Assembly (NCBI GenBank): GCA_043782525.1
Contig: JAYWAJ010000530.1
Coordinates: 1-7,952, forward strand
From: 40CM-4-68-19 sp043782525
GTDB taxonomy: Bacteria; Myxococcota; Myxococcia; Myxococcales; 40CM-4-68-19
Reading direction: 5' to 3'
DNA: 7,952 nucleotides
Part shown: positions 1-6,426 of the stretch, piece after piece
How the letters are laid out: every line of letters begins with the position of its first letter
Position numbering within the stretch: the first letter of the stretch is position 1
Made by a program: the position numbers and the translations under genes
The notes under the pieces: model-generated
Databases searched by the model: none
Told to the model about the DNA's origin: nothing
The model's input: the letters and a program-made list of their open reading frames with translations, nothing else

Positions 1-1380
1 CAGGGCAAGGCCGTCAACCGCATGATGCACGTGCCCACCAGCAGCCAGGACCTGCTCAACAAGCTCGAGGCCGTCCGGCTCGTCTGCCAAGAGACCGGCT
101 GCGCCCAGCGCTACCTGGCGGGAGATGCGCTCTCCGCGCTCCGCCAGTCGACGCACCAGCTGGGCAGCAACTACCAGGACCGGTTCGACGCCTATCTGCA
201 GAGGGTGCACGACGAGGACCTGACCCTCGGCATCGCCATGACCGACGGCCGCGGCGACCGGAGCCAGCGTCCGCACCAGCAGAAAAATCTCGACGCCTAC
301 CTGCACATCGCCGAGCGGCGGAAAGACGGCATCGTGCTCTCGGGGGTCAAGGCCATCGTCACCGGCGCTCCCTACGTGCACGAGCTTTTGGTCATGCCCG
401 GCCGCAACATGACCGAGGCCGACAAGGACTTCGCCGTCAGCTGCGCGGTGCCCATCGACGCGCCCAACCTGACCATCGTGGCCCGGCCGGCGGGGCGGCC
501 CGGCGAGGCGGCGGCCAAGTTCAGCAACAAGTTCGGCCAGTCCACCGGCGTGGCCCTCTTCGACGACGTCTTCGTGCCCTGGGAGCGCGTCTTCCTCGCC
601 GGCGAATGGCAGGAGTCGGCCTTCCTCACCTACAGCTACGCGACCCACCACCGGCAAACCTGCATCGCCGCCCGCGCCGGTTTCGGCGACCTGCTCATCG
701 GCGCCGCCGCGCTGGTCACCGAGGCGAACGGCCTCGACCTCGACAAGGCGCCCAACCTGCGCGAGCAGATGATCGAGCTGATCAAGATCGTCGAAGGCTT
801 CTACGCCTGCGGCGTCGCCTCCTCGGTGTACGGCACGCAGGATCCTTCGGGCGTGGTCATGCCCGACCCCGTCTTCGCCAACATCGGCAAGCTCTTGCTG
901 GCGACGCAGATCTACGACATGCACCGCATCGCGCATCACCTCTCCGGCGGGCTCATCGTTACGCTGCCGGGCCCCGACGAGGATCACAACCCCGCCACCG
1001 CGGGCCGGCTCTCCGAAGTCCTCGGGGGGCGCTCGGACATTCCCTATGCGCAGCGCATCGAGGTGGCGCGCTTCATCGAGGACCTGACCGCGTCGTACCA
1101 GGCCGGCTGGTATTCGGTGATCAGCCTGCACGGCGGCGGCTCGCCCGAGGCGATGAAGCAGGAGATCTACCGGCACTACCCCCTGGGCAACAAGGTGGAC
1201 CTGGTCGAGCGGCTGCTCGAGCGCGGCATCTTGAACGACGAGACCCGGCGCATCACCCGCAACCGGCAGCCGGGGCGCTGCTGCGCGGCGGGGTGCCAGG
1301 TGCCGGAGGCGCCGGAGACTGGCGGCAGGCTTCAGGCCTCAGGCCTCAGGCTTAAGGTTGAAGCAGCGAAGAAGGAGTAG
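1..1380 (+). CDS. 4-hydroxybutyryl-CoA dehydratase / 4-hydroxyphenylacetate 3-hydroxylase (HpaB) family flavoprotein, 5'-partial
   Basis: The frame is open from base 1, so the N-terminus (about 65 residues by comparison with AbfD) lies outside; 459 residues are visible. Family hallmarks are the GDRSQRP segment, the T121-G-A loop (AbfD Thr190), MTEADKDFAVSCAVP, the FDDVFVPWERVFL strand, HHRQ at 216-219 and LHGGGSP near 376-382. Known members are FAD enzymes: AbfD dehydrates 4-hydroxybutyryl-CoA with a [4Fe-4S] cluster, and HpaB hydroxylates phenols. Aligned to AbfD from memory, Cys34 and His217 match cluster ligands Cys99 and His292, but Tyr38 replaces Cys103 and Ala224 replaces Cys299. Catalytic Glu257, Tyr296, Lys300 and Glu455 become Thr182, Cys221, Arg225 and Ile374. 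I therefore infer a flavoprotein of this fold, perhaps a monooxygenase or dehydrogenase, rather than a working dehydratase. The C-terminus carries a CCxxxC motif (427, 428, 432) and then about 10 residues encoded by a heptamer repeat. Family is confident; substrate is unknown. Confidence 0.88.
   Translation, partial: QGKAVNRMMHVPTSSQDLLNKLEAVRLVCQETGCAQRYLAGDALSALRQSTHQLGSNYQDRFDAYLQRVHDEDLTLGIAMTDGRGDRSQRPHQQKNLDAYLHIAERRKDGIVLSGVKAIVTGAPYVHELLVMPGRNMTEADKDFAVSCAVPIDAPNLTIVARPAGRPGEAAAKFSNKFGQSTGVALFDDVFVPWERVFLAGEWQESAFLTYSYATHHRQTCIAARAGFGDLLIGAAALVTEANGLDLDKAPNLREQMIELIKIVEGFYACGVASSVYGTQDPSGVVMPDPVFANIGKLLLATQIYDMHRIAHHLSGGLIVTLPGPDEDHNPATAGRLSEVLGGRSDIPYAQRIEVARFIEDLTASYQAGWYSVISLHGGGSPEAMKQEIYRHYPLGNKVDLVERLLERGILNDETRRITRNRQPGRCCAAGCQVPEAPETGGRLQASGLRLKVEAAKKE
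1326..1353 (+). repeat. GGCCTCA heptamer repeat, copy 1 (in the flavoprotein 3' end)
   Basis: About four imperfect tandem units of the heptanucleotide GGCCTCA (variants GGCTTCA and GGCTTAA) lie 27 bases before the stop codon of the flavoprotein gene. They encode the peptide RLQASGLRL near the C-terminus. The same unit recurs at 6319-6365 and 6386-6422. In this orientation a GGCCTCA array has no stop codon in any frame, so it can lengthen a reading frame without ending it. Confidence 0.8.
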
Positions 1381-1438
1381 ACCTCTGGATTGGACCGGCT
1401 CGCTGCCCCGACCTCCCAGTCGCCCAGGCGTACCCTCC

Positions 1439-1457
1439 GAAAAAAATAATTTTTTTC
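1439..1457. other. A7-TAA-T7 inverted repeat in the convergent spacer
   Basis: A perfect 7-base A tract, TAA, then a 7-base T tract, closed by a G-C pair, sits 59 bases after the flavoprotein stop. It stands out sharply in GC-rich DNA. It could be a weak transcription end site (U tract on both strands but no GC-rich stem), or an UP-type or curved DNA element upstream of the broken ORF at 1503. The sequence does not decide between these. Confidence 0.4.
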
Positions 1458-1502
1458 CTCAGCGGCCGAGGGATGTCGGACCCGGTTGGTAGGGTTTCGG
1501 GC

Positions 1503-1760
1503 ATGAATGATGAAACGGTGAGCGCGTCGCATTTCAGAGTGCATTTCAAGGACATCGCCAATGGCGTCGCCCAGGGAAGGGCAGGCGTGCGCCAGAGCAG
1601 ACCCAAGCCGACAGGATCACCCTGAACGAACCGGACTCGATGCCGCTCGAGCTGCTCGAGGAGGCCTATGGGCTGACCCAGGGCACCACCGACTTCGAGA
1701 TCCAGGCCTTTGCGCTTCAAGGCGTACTTCTCCCTCAGGGATCGGACCGGAAAAACACCG
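1503..1760 (+). pseudogene. Coding-like stretch broken by frame changes, unrecognised
   Basis: An ATG at 1503 opens a frame reading MNDETVSASHFRVHFKDIAN and continuing to a TGA at 1623-1625. From about 1600 to 1706 another frame has almost pure G/C third positions and reads TLNEPDSMPLELLEEAYGL and on to DFEIQA. From about 1710 the first frame again looks coding (RFKAYFSLRDRTGKT). Together the pieces look like one small protein of roughly 80-85 residues, interrupted by two compensating frame changes. This could be a decayed gene, an assembly or read error, or chance in GC-rich DNA. I do not recognise the family. An AGGG about 12 bases before the ATG is a weak ribosome binding site. Confidence 0.3.
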
Positions 1761-1785
1761 GCGCCGCGGTGGGGGCCCTCCGGTG
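1751..1785 (-). terminator. Rho-independent terminator after the PepSY gene
   Basis: Read on the minus strand, the PepSY TGA (1790-1788) is followed within three bases by CACCGG (1785-1780), a GC-rich loop, CCGGTG (1761-1756) and TTTTT (1755-1751). A tighter alternative stem, CACCG/CGGTG with a six-base loop, ends at the same T tract. Its position at the end of the last minus-strand gene fits a terminator for the whole men-moaA-PepSY transcript. Confidence 0.7.
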
Positions 1786-1787
1786 GA

Positions 1788-2093
1788 TCAGTCCTTCTCC
1801 TTCGCCTCGTCCCGCGGGCTCTCGTGCTTGACGGCGCCGATGGCGCCGGTGAGCGCGTCCACCTGCACCTCGTCGACGCCGGGCTTGCCCTTGCGCTTGA
1901 CGTCGAAGGAGTAGACGAGCTTTCCGCCTTCTTCCTCCAGCTCGGCGGACTTGATCCGCAGGCCCGTGCCGCCCAGCTTGGCCAGCGCGGACTTGCGCGC
2001 GGCCTCGCAGGTGATCTTCGCCTTCGCTTGCAGCGCCGGCGAACCTTTGCAGACAGGAGCAGCGAGCAGCAGCGCCAGGACCAGTGCCGTCAT
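1788..2093 (-). CDS. Small exported PepSY-domain protein
   Basis: This is a 101-residue protein. Residues 1-18 form a hydrophobic, signal-like segment (ALVLALLLAAPV), although the usual N-terminal Lys/Arg is missing. Cys15 is not in a good lipobox, so a lipoprotein is less likely than a cleaved periplasmic protein. Residues 27-90 match the PepSY fold: an Ala-rich helix (CEAARKSALAKL), a strand with GKLVYSFDVKRKGK, then VDEVQVDALTGAIGAVKHE, which resembles the family's closing DaxTG pattern. The acidic/basic tail ends in KEKD. PepSY domains are known as small extracytoplasmic modules, some of which inhibit peptidases; no enzymatic role is evident here. The ATG follows the moaA stop after one base (TGAaATG) and has a strong GGAGG, so translation is probably coupled to moaA. 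A functional link to MoaA is not established. Confidence 0.8.
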   Translation of the reverse strand: MTALVLALLLAAPVCKGSPALQAKAKITCEAARKSALAKLGGTGLRIKSAELEEEGGKLVYSFDVKRKGKPGVDEVQVDALTGAIGAVKHESPRDEAKEKD

Positions 2094-2094
2094 T

Positions 2095-3249
2095 TCAGCC
2101 TCCGATGCGGATCATCGACCGTGCTCCCGCGGGCCCTGCCGCCTTCTGCAGGGAGAGCAGCTCCTCGGTGGGCGCGTGGCCCGGCCGCTTGCGGGCCAGC
2201 CCGCCTTCGATGAGCGTGGACAGCTCCGCGTCGGTGGCTCCTGCCCGCAGCGGCGCGCGCAGGTCGATCTCGCCCTCGTCGAGCAGGCACCAGCGGAAGT
2301 GCCCGTCGGCGGTGAGGCGCATCCTGTTGCAGGTGGCGCAGAAGGGCTCGGTCATCGAGGAGATGATGCCGATGCGGCCGCGGAAGGCGCGCCCGTCCCG
2401 CTCGCGCGCCTGGTACATCAACGCCGTCTCGTCGAGGCCCAACGGCTCCAGCGTCAGCTGCTCTTCCAGCCGGGCGCGGATCGACGCCGCCGGGAACATC
2501 CGCAGCCCGTCGCCCCAGTGGTTTCCTTCGAATGGCATATACTCGATATACCGCACGTCGATGGGATGCTCCCGCGCGAACTCCCGCGCCAGGTCGACGA
2601 TCTCGTCGTCGTTCACGCCCGCCATCACCACCGCGTTGATCTTCACCTTGTCGAACCCCGCCTCCGCCGCGGCCCGGATCGCCGCGATGGTCTCCTCGCA
2701 GCCGTCGCGCAGCGTGATGGCGCGAAACCGGTCGGGCCGCAGCGTATCGAGCGAGAGGTTGACCGCGTCGAGCCCGCCCGCCCGCAGCGCCGGCAGGTGC
2801 TCGCGCAGCAGCAGCGCGTTGGAGGTCATCGCCAGGCGCTGGAGGCCCAGCGGCTTCAGCCGTCCCAGGCGCGCCACCAGCTCGTCGATGCCCCGCCGCA
2901 CCAGCGGCTCGCCGCCCGTCATGCGGATCTTGCGAACTCCCAGCCGCACGAAGAGCGCCGCCAGCCGCTCGATCTCCTCGAAGGAGAGCAGCTCGTTGCG
3001 GGCGAGGAGCGGCACGCCCTCTTCCGGCATGCAGTACCGGCAGCGCAGGTTGCACTTCTCGATCACCGAGATGCGCAAATACCCATGCGAGCGGCCGTAG
3101 CGGTCGAAGAGGCCCTGCGCGCGCGCCTCGCCCGGCGCAGGCAAGCCGAGCGCCTCCGCCGTCAGCGCACGCGGCGCAGGGGTTGCAATCACGGGAAGGC
3201 GGAGCGCGTCCACGCAGGGTGTATAACGCTTCTGCGCCTCGGGGCCCAA
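2095..3249 (-). CDS. moaA: GTP 3',8-cyclase MoaA (molybdenum cofactor biosynthesis)
   Basis: MoaA is a radical SAM enzyme that, with MoaC, converts GTP to cyclic pyranopterin monophosphate, the first step of molybdenum cofactor synthesis in the cytoplasm. With the TTG start the protein has 384 residues. The SAM cluster motif is CNLRCRYC (Cys66, Cys70, Cys73), followed by TGGEPL at 111-116. The second cluster motif, Cys304-x2-Cys307-x13-Cys321, and the terminal Gly383-Gly384 needed by the family are both present. The start is uncertain. TTG at 3249 gives a leader about 40 residues longer than in E. coli MoaA, and a promoter-like element overlaps it. GTG at 3213 or 3192 would give 372 or 365 residues; none has a convincing Shine-Dalgarno. 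The gene follows menE after 19 bases and touches the PepSY gene downstream. Product is near certain. Confidence 0.95.
   Translation of the reverse strand: MGPEAQKRYTPCVDALRLPVIATPAPRALTAEALGLPAPGEARAQGLFDRYGRSHGYLRISVIEKCNLRCRYCMPEEGVPLLARNELLSFEEIERLAALFVRLGVRKIRMTGGEPLVRRGIDELVARLGRLKPLGLQRLAMTSNALLLREHLPALRAGGLDAVNLSLDTLRPDRFRAITLRDGCEETIAAIRAAAEAGFDKVKINAVVMAGVNDDEIVDLAREFAREHPIDVRYIEYMPFEGNHWGDGLRMFPAASIRARLEEQLTLEPLGLDETALMYQARERDGRAFRGRIGIISSMTEPFCATCNRMRLTADGHFRWCLLDEGEIDLRAPLRAGATDAELSTLIEGGLARKRPGHAPTEELLSLQKAAGPAGARSMIRIGG
2099..2103 (-). promoter_or_regulatory. Ribosome binding site of the PepSY gene, inside the moaA Gly-Gly codons
   Basis: GGAGG lies five bases before the PepSY ATG. 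The same bases are part of the GGA GGC codons for the essential C-terminal Gly-Gly of MoaA, so one short stretch serves both genes. It supports the 2093 start. Confidence 0.65.
3221..3249 (-). promoter_or_regulatory. Possible sigma70-type promoter at the moaA 5' end
   Basis: On the minus strand TTGGGC (3249-3244), 17 bases, then TTATAC (3226-3221) resembles a housekeeping promoter with optimal spacing. It lies inside the longest moaA reading frame. If real, transcription would start near 3214 and moaA would begin at GTG 3192, or leaderless near GTG 3213. GC-rich genomes produce such matches by chance, so this is tentative. Confidence 0.35.
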
Positions 3250-3268
3250 ATGAGTGTCGCCGGCCAGC

Positions 3269-4438
3269 TCAACTGGAGAGGCGGCGCAGCGCCTGGCGGT
3301 CGACCTTGCCGGCGGCGTTGCGAGGCAGCCGGGAGACGGGGACGAAGCGCGCCGGGATCTTGAACTTGGCCAGCCGCTCGAGCAGGAACGCGCGCAGCTC
3401 GCTCTCGGCGGCGGTGGTGGCGACGTAGGCGACGCCGACCTGTCCCCAGCGCGCGTCGGCCTCCGGCAGGACGGCGGCCTCGCGGACCGCCGGATGGAGG
3501 AGGAGCGCCGCTTCGATCTCCGCCGGGTAGACGTTCTCGCCGCCGCTGACGATCAGGTCGGTGCGCCGCGCGTGGACGGTGAGCCGCCCGCGCGGGTCCA
3601 CTTCGCCCAGATCGCCGGTCTGGAACCAGCCGCGCACCGGCGCCTGGCCCAGGTATCCGCGCATGACCTGGGGTCCGCGGACTTCGATCTCCGCCCCGGC
3701 GAGGCGGACCTCGAGGCCGGGCATCGGCGGCCCGGCGGTTTTGCCGTCGGCGGCTCCGGGGCGCTCGCAGGTGGCCATCGAGGCGGTCTCGGTGAGCCCG
3801 TAGGTCTGCAGCACCGGCAGCCCGGCGCGCAGGGCGCGCTCGAGGAGCGACGCAGGCACGGGGCCGCCGCCCACCAGCACGGCGCGGACGGTGGGCGGAA
3901 AAGCAGGGCAGACATCGAGGACGCGCGCGAGGGTGCTGGCGACGAGGCTGGCGTGGGTCGCGCCCTCGCAGAGCGCCCGGGCGACTTCGGCGGCGTCGAA
4001 GCGCTCGTGGAGGAGCAGGGTCGCCGCACAGAGCTGGCAGCGGAAGGCGGTGGCGAGCCCGCCCACGTGGAAGAGCGGCAGCGTGCAGAGGAAGCGGGAG
4101 GACGCGTCGAGGCCCAGCACCTCGACGGCGGCGCGGGCGTTGGCGAGGTGGTTGTCGAGCGCCAGGCGCGCGGCCTTGGGGGCGCCGGTGGTGCCGGAGG
4201 TGAAGAGGAGGGTGGCCGGCTCGTCTCCGGGGGGCACCGCTGCGATGGAGGCGAGCTGCGCAGCGCGCTCCGCCTCGGTCAGGCGGGTGTTCTGCAGGAC
4301 GATCTCCGCCCCGGCGCGCAGGGCGCCGAAGACGCGGCCGAGGAAGCGGGGAGAGGCCTCCTCCGCCAGCACGATGCGCGGCGCCTGCGGAGGCTCTTCC
4401 CGCAGCTCGAGAGGCTGGCCGCGAAAGACGATCTTCAC
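3269..4438 (-). CDS. menE: o-Succinylbenzoate-CoA ligase MenE (compact form)
   Basis: MenE activates o-succinylbenzoate with ATP and CoA to OSB-CoA, the substrate of MenB. All core motifs of the ANL adenylate-forming family are in order: P-loop TSGTTGAPK (80-88), YGLTE (213-217), TGDLG (274-278), the hinge R291/R292-TDLIVSGGENVYP (to 305), and the C-terminal catalytic Lys378 in RNAAGKVDR. At 389 residues it is shorter than typical MenE (about 450-490). The missing part is roughly the first 70 residues, including the usual opening block about expressing the fold's first strands; the visible sequence begins close to FLGRVFGALRAGAEIV. The start is GTG at 4438 with GAGG nine bases upstream, and no other start lies upstream in frame. 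It follows menC after 52 bases. Assignment as MenE rather than another acyl-CoA ligase rests on both motifs and the men operon context. Confidence 0.9.
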   Translation of the reverse strand: MKIVFRGQPLELREEPPQAPRIVLAEEASPRFLGRVFGALRAGAEIVLQNTRLTEAERAAQLASIAAVPPGDEPATLLFTSGTTGAPKAARLALDNHLANARAAVEVLGLDASSRFLCTLPLFHVGGLATAFRCQLCAATLLLHERFDAAEVARALCEGATHASLVASTLARVLDVCPAFPPTVRAVLVGGGPVPASLLERALRAGLPVLQTYGLTETASMATCERPGAADGKTAGPPMPGLEVRLAGAEIEVRGPQVMRGYLGQAPVRGWFQTGDLGEVDPRGRLTVHARRTDLIVSGGENVYPAEIEAALLLHPAVREAAVLPEADARWGQVGVAYVATTAAESELRAFLLERLAKFKIPARFVPVSRLPRNAAGKVDRQALRRLSS

Positions 4439-4490
4439 CGGCCGCCGCCTCGCGCCGTCACCGGCCAGGAGCTGGGCGCGGCCCGGGCCC

Positions 4491-5477
4491 TCACAGGCCC
4501 AGCCCCGCCGTCTCCGGGATGCAAATCACGCCTCGGCGAGGCGCGAGCAGGTCGGGGCAGAGATCGTCCTCGAGGAGCCGGCCGGTGGCGAGGCCCGCCG
4601 CCGGCTGCGGCCCGAAGGCCAGCAGGGCCGCCGCCAGGTGCGCCGCGCCGGCCCGGCCGATGGCGCCGTCCAGCGAGGTGGTGACCACGACCTGCAGCCC
4701 GCGCCGCAGCGCCTCGCGCCCGAGCCGCAGCGCCGGCAGCACGCCGCCGAGGACCATCGGCTTCAGCACCACGATGTCCGCCCTCTCCAGCGCGGCCTGC
4801 GGATCCCGGGCGAGGAGCTCGTCGGCGGCGATGGGCACCGGCGTCTCGCCGCGCAGGCCGAGCAGATCTTCCGTCGGCTGCTCGCACAGCTCGATCCCGA
4901 GCGGCGCCAGCTCGTGCAGCCGCCGCAGCGCCAGCTCGAGCGACCAGCCGCCGTTGGCGTCGAGGCGCAGCCTCACCCGCGGCCCGACCGCGTCGCGCAC
5001 CACCGCGGCGCGGGCAAAGTCGTCGTCCAGGCCCACCTTCAGCTTGAGGGTGCCGAAGCCCTCCGCCGCCGCGCGCTGCGCCTCGCGGGCCAGCTCCGGC
5101 ATGGCCTGTGCGGAGAGCAGGGCGCTGACCGGCACCTCGCGCAGCGCCCGCGGCTCGAGCAGCGTCGCCAGCGGGACGCCCGCCCGCTGCGCGCGCAGAT
5201 CGAGCAGCGCCATCTCCACCGCATGCCGCGCCGCGGGGGTCGCGGGCAGCCGATCGAACGAGGCGTCCCGCAGCGCCGCCGCGCACTGGGCGAGCGTCTC
5301 GGTTCCCAGCTCGGGCAAGGGCGCCGCCTCCCCGCGTCCGGTGAGCCCGCCCTCGTGGGCGAGGACGAGGAAGCCGTCGCGGATGTCATAGGTCCCCTGC
5401 GAAGTGCGCAGCGGCTGCCGCAGGCGCAGCCGGTAGGGCCGCACCTCCAGCGACGAGGCGACCGCGCGCGGCACCAT
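4491..5477 (-). CDS. menC: o-Succinylbenzoate synthase MenC (enolase superfamily)
   Basis: MenC dehydrates SHCHC to o-succinylbenzoate. The 328-residue protein has the enolase-superfamily layout: an N-terminal capping domain (to about 110) and a beta/alpha barrel. Catalytic Lys145-x-Lys147 lies in LKLKVG. Metal ligands are Asp173 (RLDANGGW), Glu199 (ELCEQP) and Asp219 (IAADE), and the opposite Lys239 lies in VVLKP, the same set as in E. coli MenC. The enolase superfamily also contains dipeptide epimerases and N-acylamino acid racemases, but the men context makes OSB synthase the best call. The ATG overlaps the menA stop in TGATG, which suggests coupled translation. A much longer open frame continues upstream through menA; its extra N-terminal part is arginine- and alanine-rich and is a shadow, so the ATG at 5477 was chosen. 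Confidence 0.93.
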   Translation of the reverse strand: MVPRAVASSLEVRPYRLRLRQPLRTSQGTYDIRDGFLVLAHEGGLTGRGEAAPLPELGTETLAQCAAALRDASFDRLPATPAARHAVEMALLDLRAQRAGVPLATLLEPRALREVPVSALLSAQAMPELAREAQRAAAEGFGTLKLKVGLDDDFARAAVVRDAVGPRVRLRLDANGGWSLELALRRLHELAPLGIELCEQPTEDLLGLRGETPVPIAADELLARDPQAALERADIVVLKPMVLGGVLPALRLGREALRRGLQVVVTTSLDGAIGRAGAAHLAAALLAFGPQPAAGLATGRLLEDDLCPDLLAPRRGVICIPETAGLGL

Positions 5478-6426
5478 CACGGCCACAGCTCCACGGCGAG
5501 GAGGACGGCGAAGGCCAGCTGCAGCCGCGCCGTCTCGCCCAGCGCCGGATTGAGCGCGGCGCCGTCCTCGCGCAGCACGCGCAGGAGCGGCTTCACCGCC
5601 AGGGGCAGCGCCAGGAGCGGCCAGGGACGGCCCAGCGTGAAGCTGAGCGCGAAGGCGAGGACCAGCAGCGCCACGTACTCGACCCGGGTGAACCCCGCCC
5701 CGGCCTTCACCGCCAACGTGTTCTTGCCGACCTTGGCGTCGGTGACCCGGTCGCGCAGGTTGTTGACGACGAGGATGGCGGTGGCCAGCGCGCCCATGGC
5801 CGCGCCCGCCGGCCAGGCCTGGGGCGGGACGGTGAGCGCCTGCGCGTAGACCGTGCCACATGTGGCGACCAGTCCGAAGAAGAGGAAGACCCAGAGATCG
5901 CCGAGGCCGTGGTAGCCGAGCGGCCACGGCCCGCCGGTGTAGAGCCAACCTGACGCGACGGAAAGAATGCCGACGATCAGGAGAGGCCAGCCGGAGAGCA
6001 GGGTGAGGGCGAGGCCCAGCACCATGGCGATGCCAAAGGCGATCCACGCCGCGCGCTTGACCCTGGCGGGCTCCACCAGGCCGCTCTGGGTCACCCGCTG
6101 CGGCCCGACCCGCTCGGCATCGGCGCCGCGCTTGAAGTCGGAGTAGTCGTTGGCGAGGTTGGTGCCGATCTGGATGAAGAGAGAGCTGAGCAGCGCCAGC
6201 GCCGCCGTCAGCGGGCGCAGGCCGCCGATCTGCGCCGCGATGGCCGTGCCCACCAGCACCGGCGCGACGGAGGCGGCCAGCGTTCGCGGGCGGGCGGCCT
6301 GGAGCCAGACGGAGAGGGAGGCCTCAGGCCTCAGGCCTCGGGCCTCAGGAAGAGCGGCCTCAGGCGTGGAGGGTGCGTCGGCTTCTGGCCTGAGGCCTGA
6401 AGCCTGAGGCCTGAGGCCTGCCTCTC

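Noticed and set aside
1326..1353. CRISPR-like repeat reading of the heptamer arrays
   Set aside because: Units are 7 bases and directly tandem, without spacers, so they are not a CRISPR array.
1352..1720. 122-residue minus-strand frame in the spacer
   Set aside because: It crosses the terminator-free AT island, has poor third-position bias and no recognisable motif.
1951..3363. 470-residue and 338-residue plus-strand open frames opposite moaA
   Set aside because: Composition is typical of antisense GC-rich DNA, and MoaA with all cysteine motifs occupies the other strand.
3891..5849. 652-residue plus-strand open frame opposite menE, menC and menA
   Set aside because: Arg/Ala/Ser-rich shadow of high-GC genes on the other strand, with no domain motifs; the minus strand carries clear MenE, MenC and MenA.
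4491..6047. Long N-terminal extension of MenC through menA
   Set aside because: The extension is out-of-frame menA sequence; ATG 5477 matches the family start.
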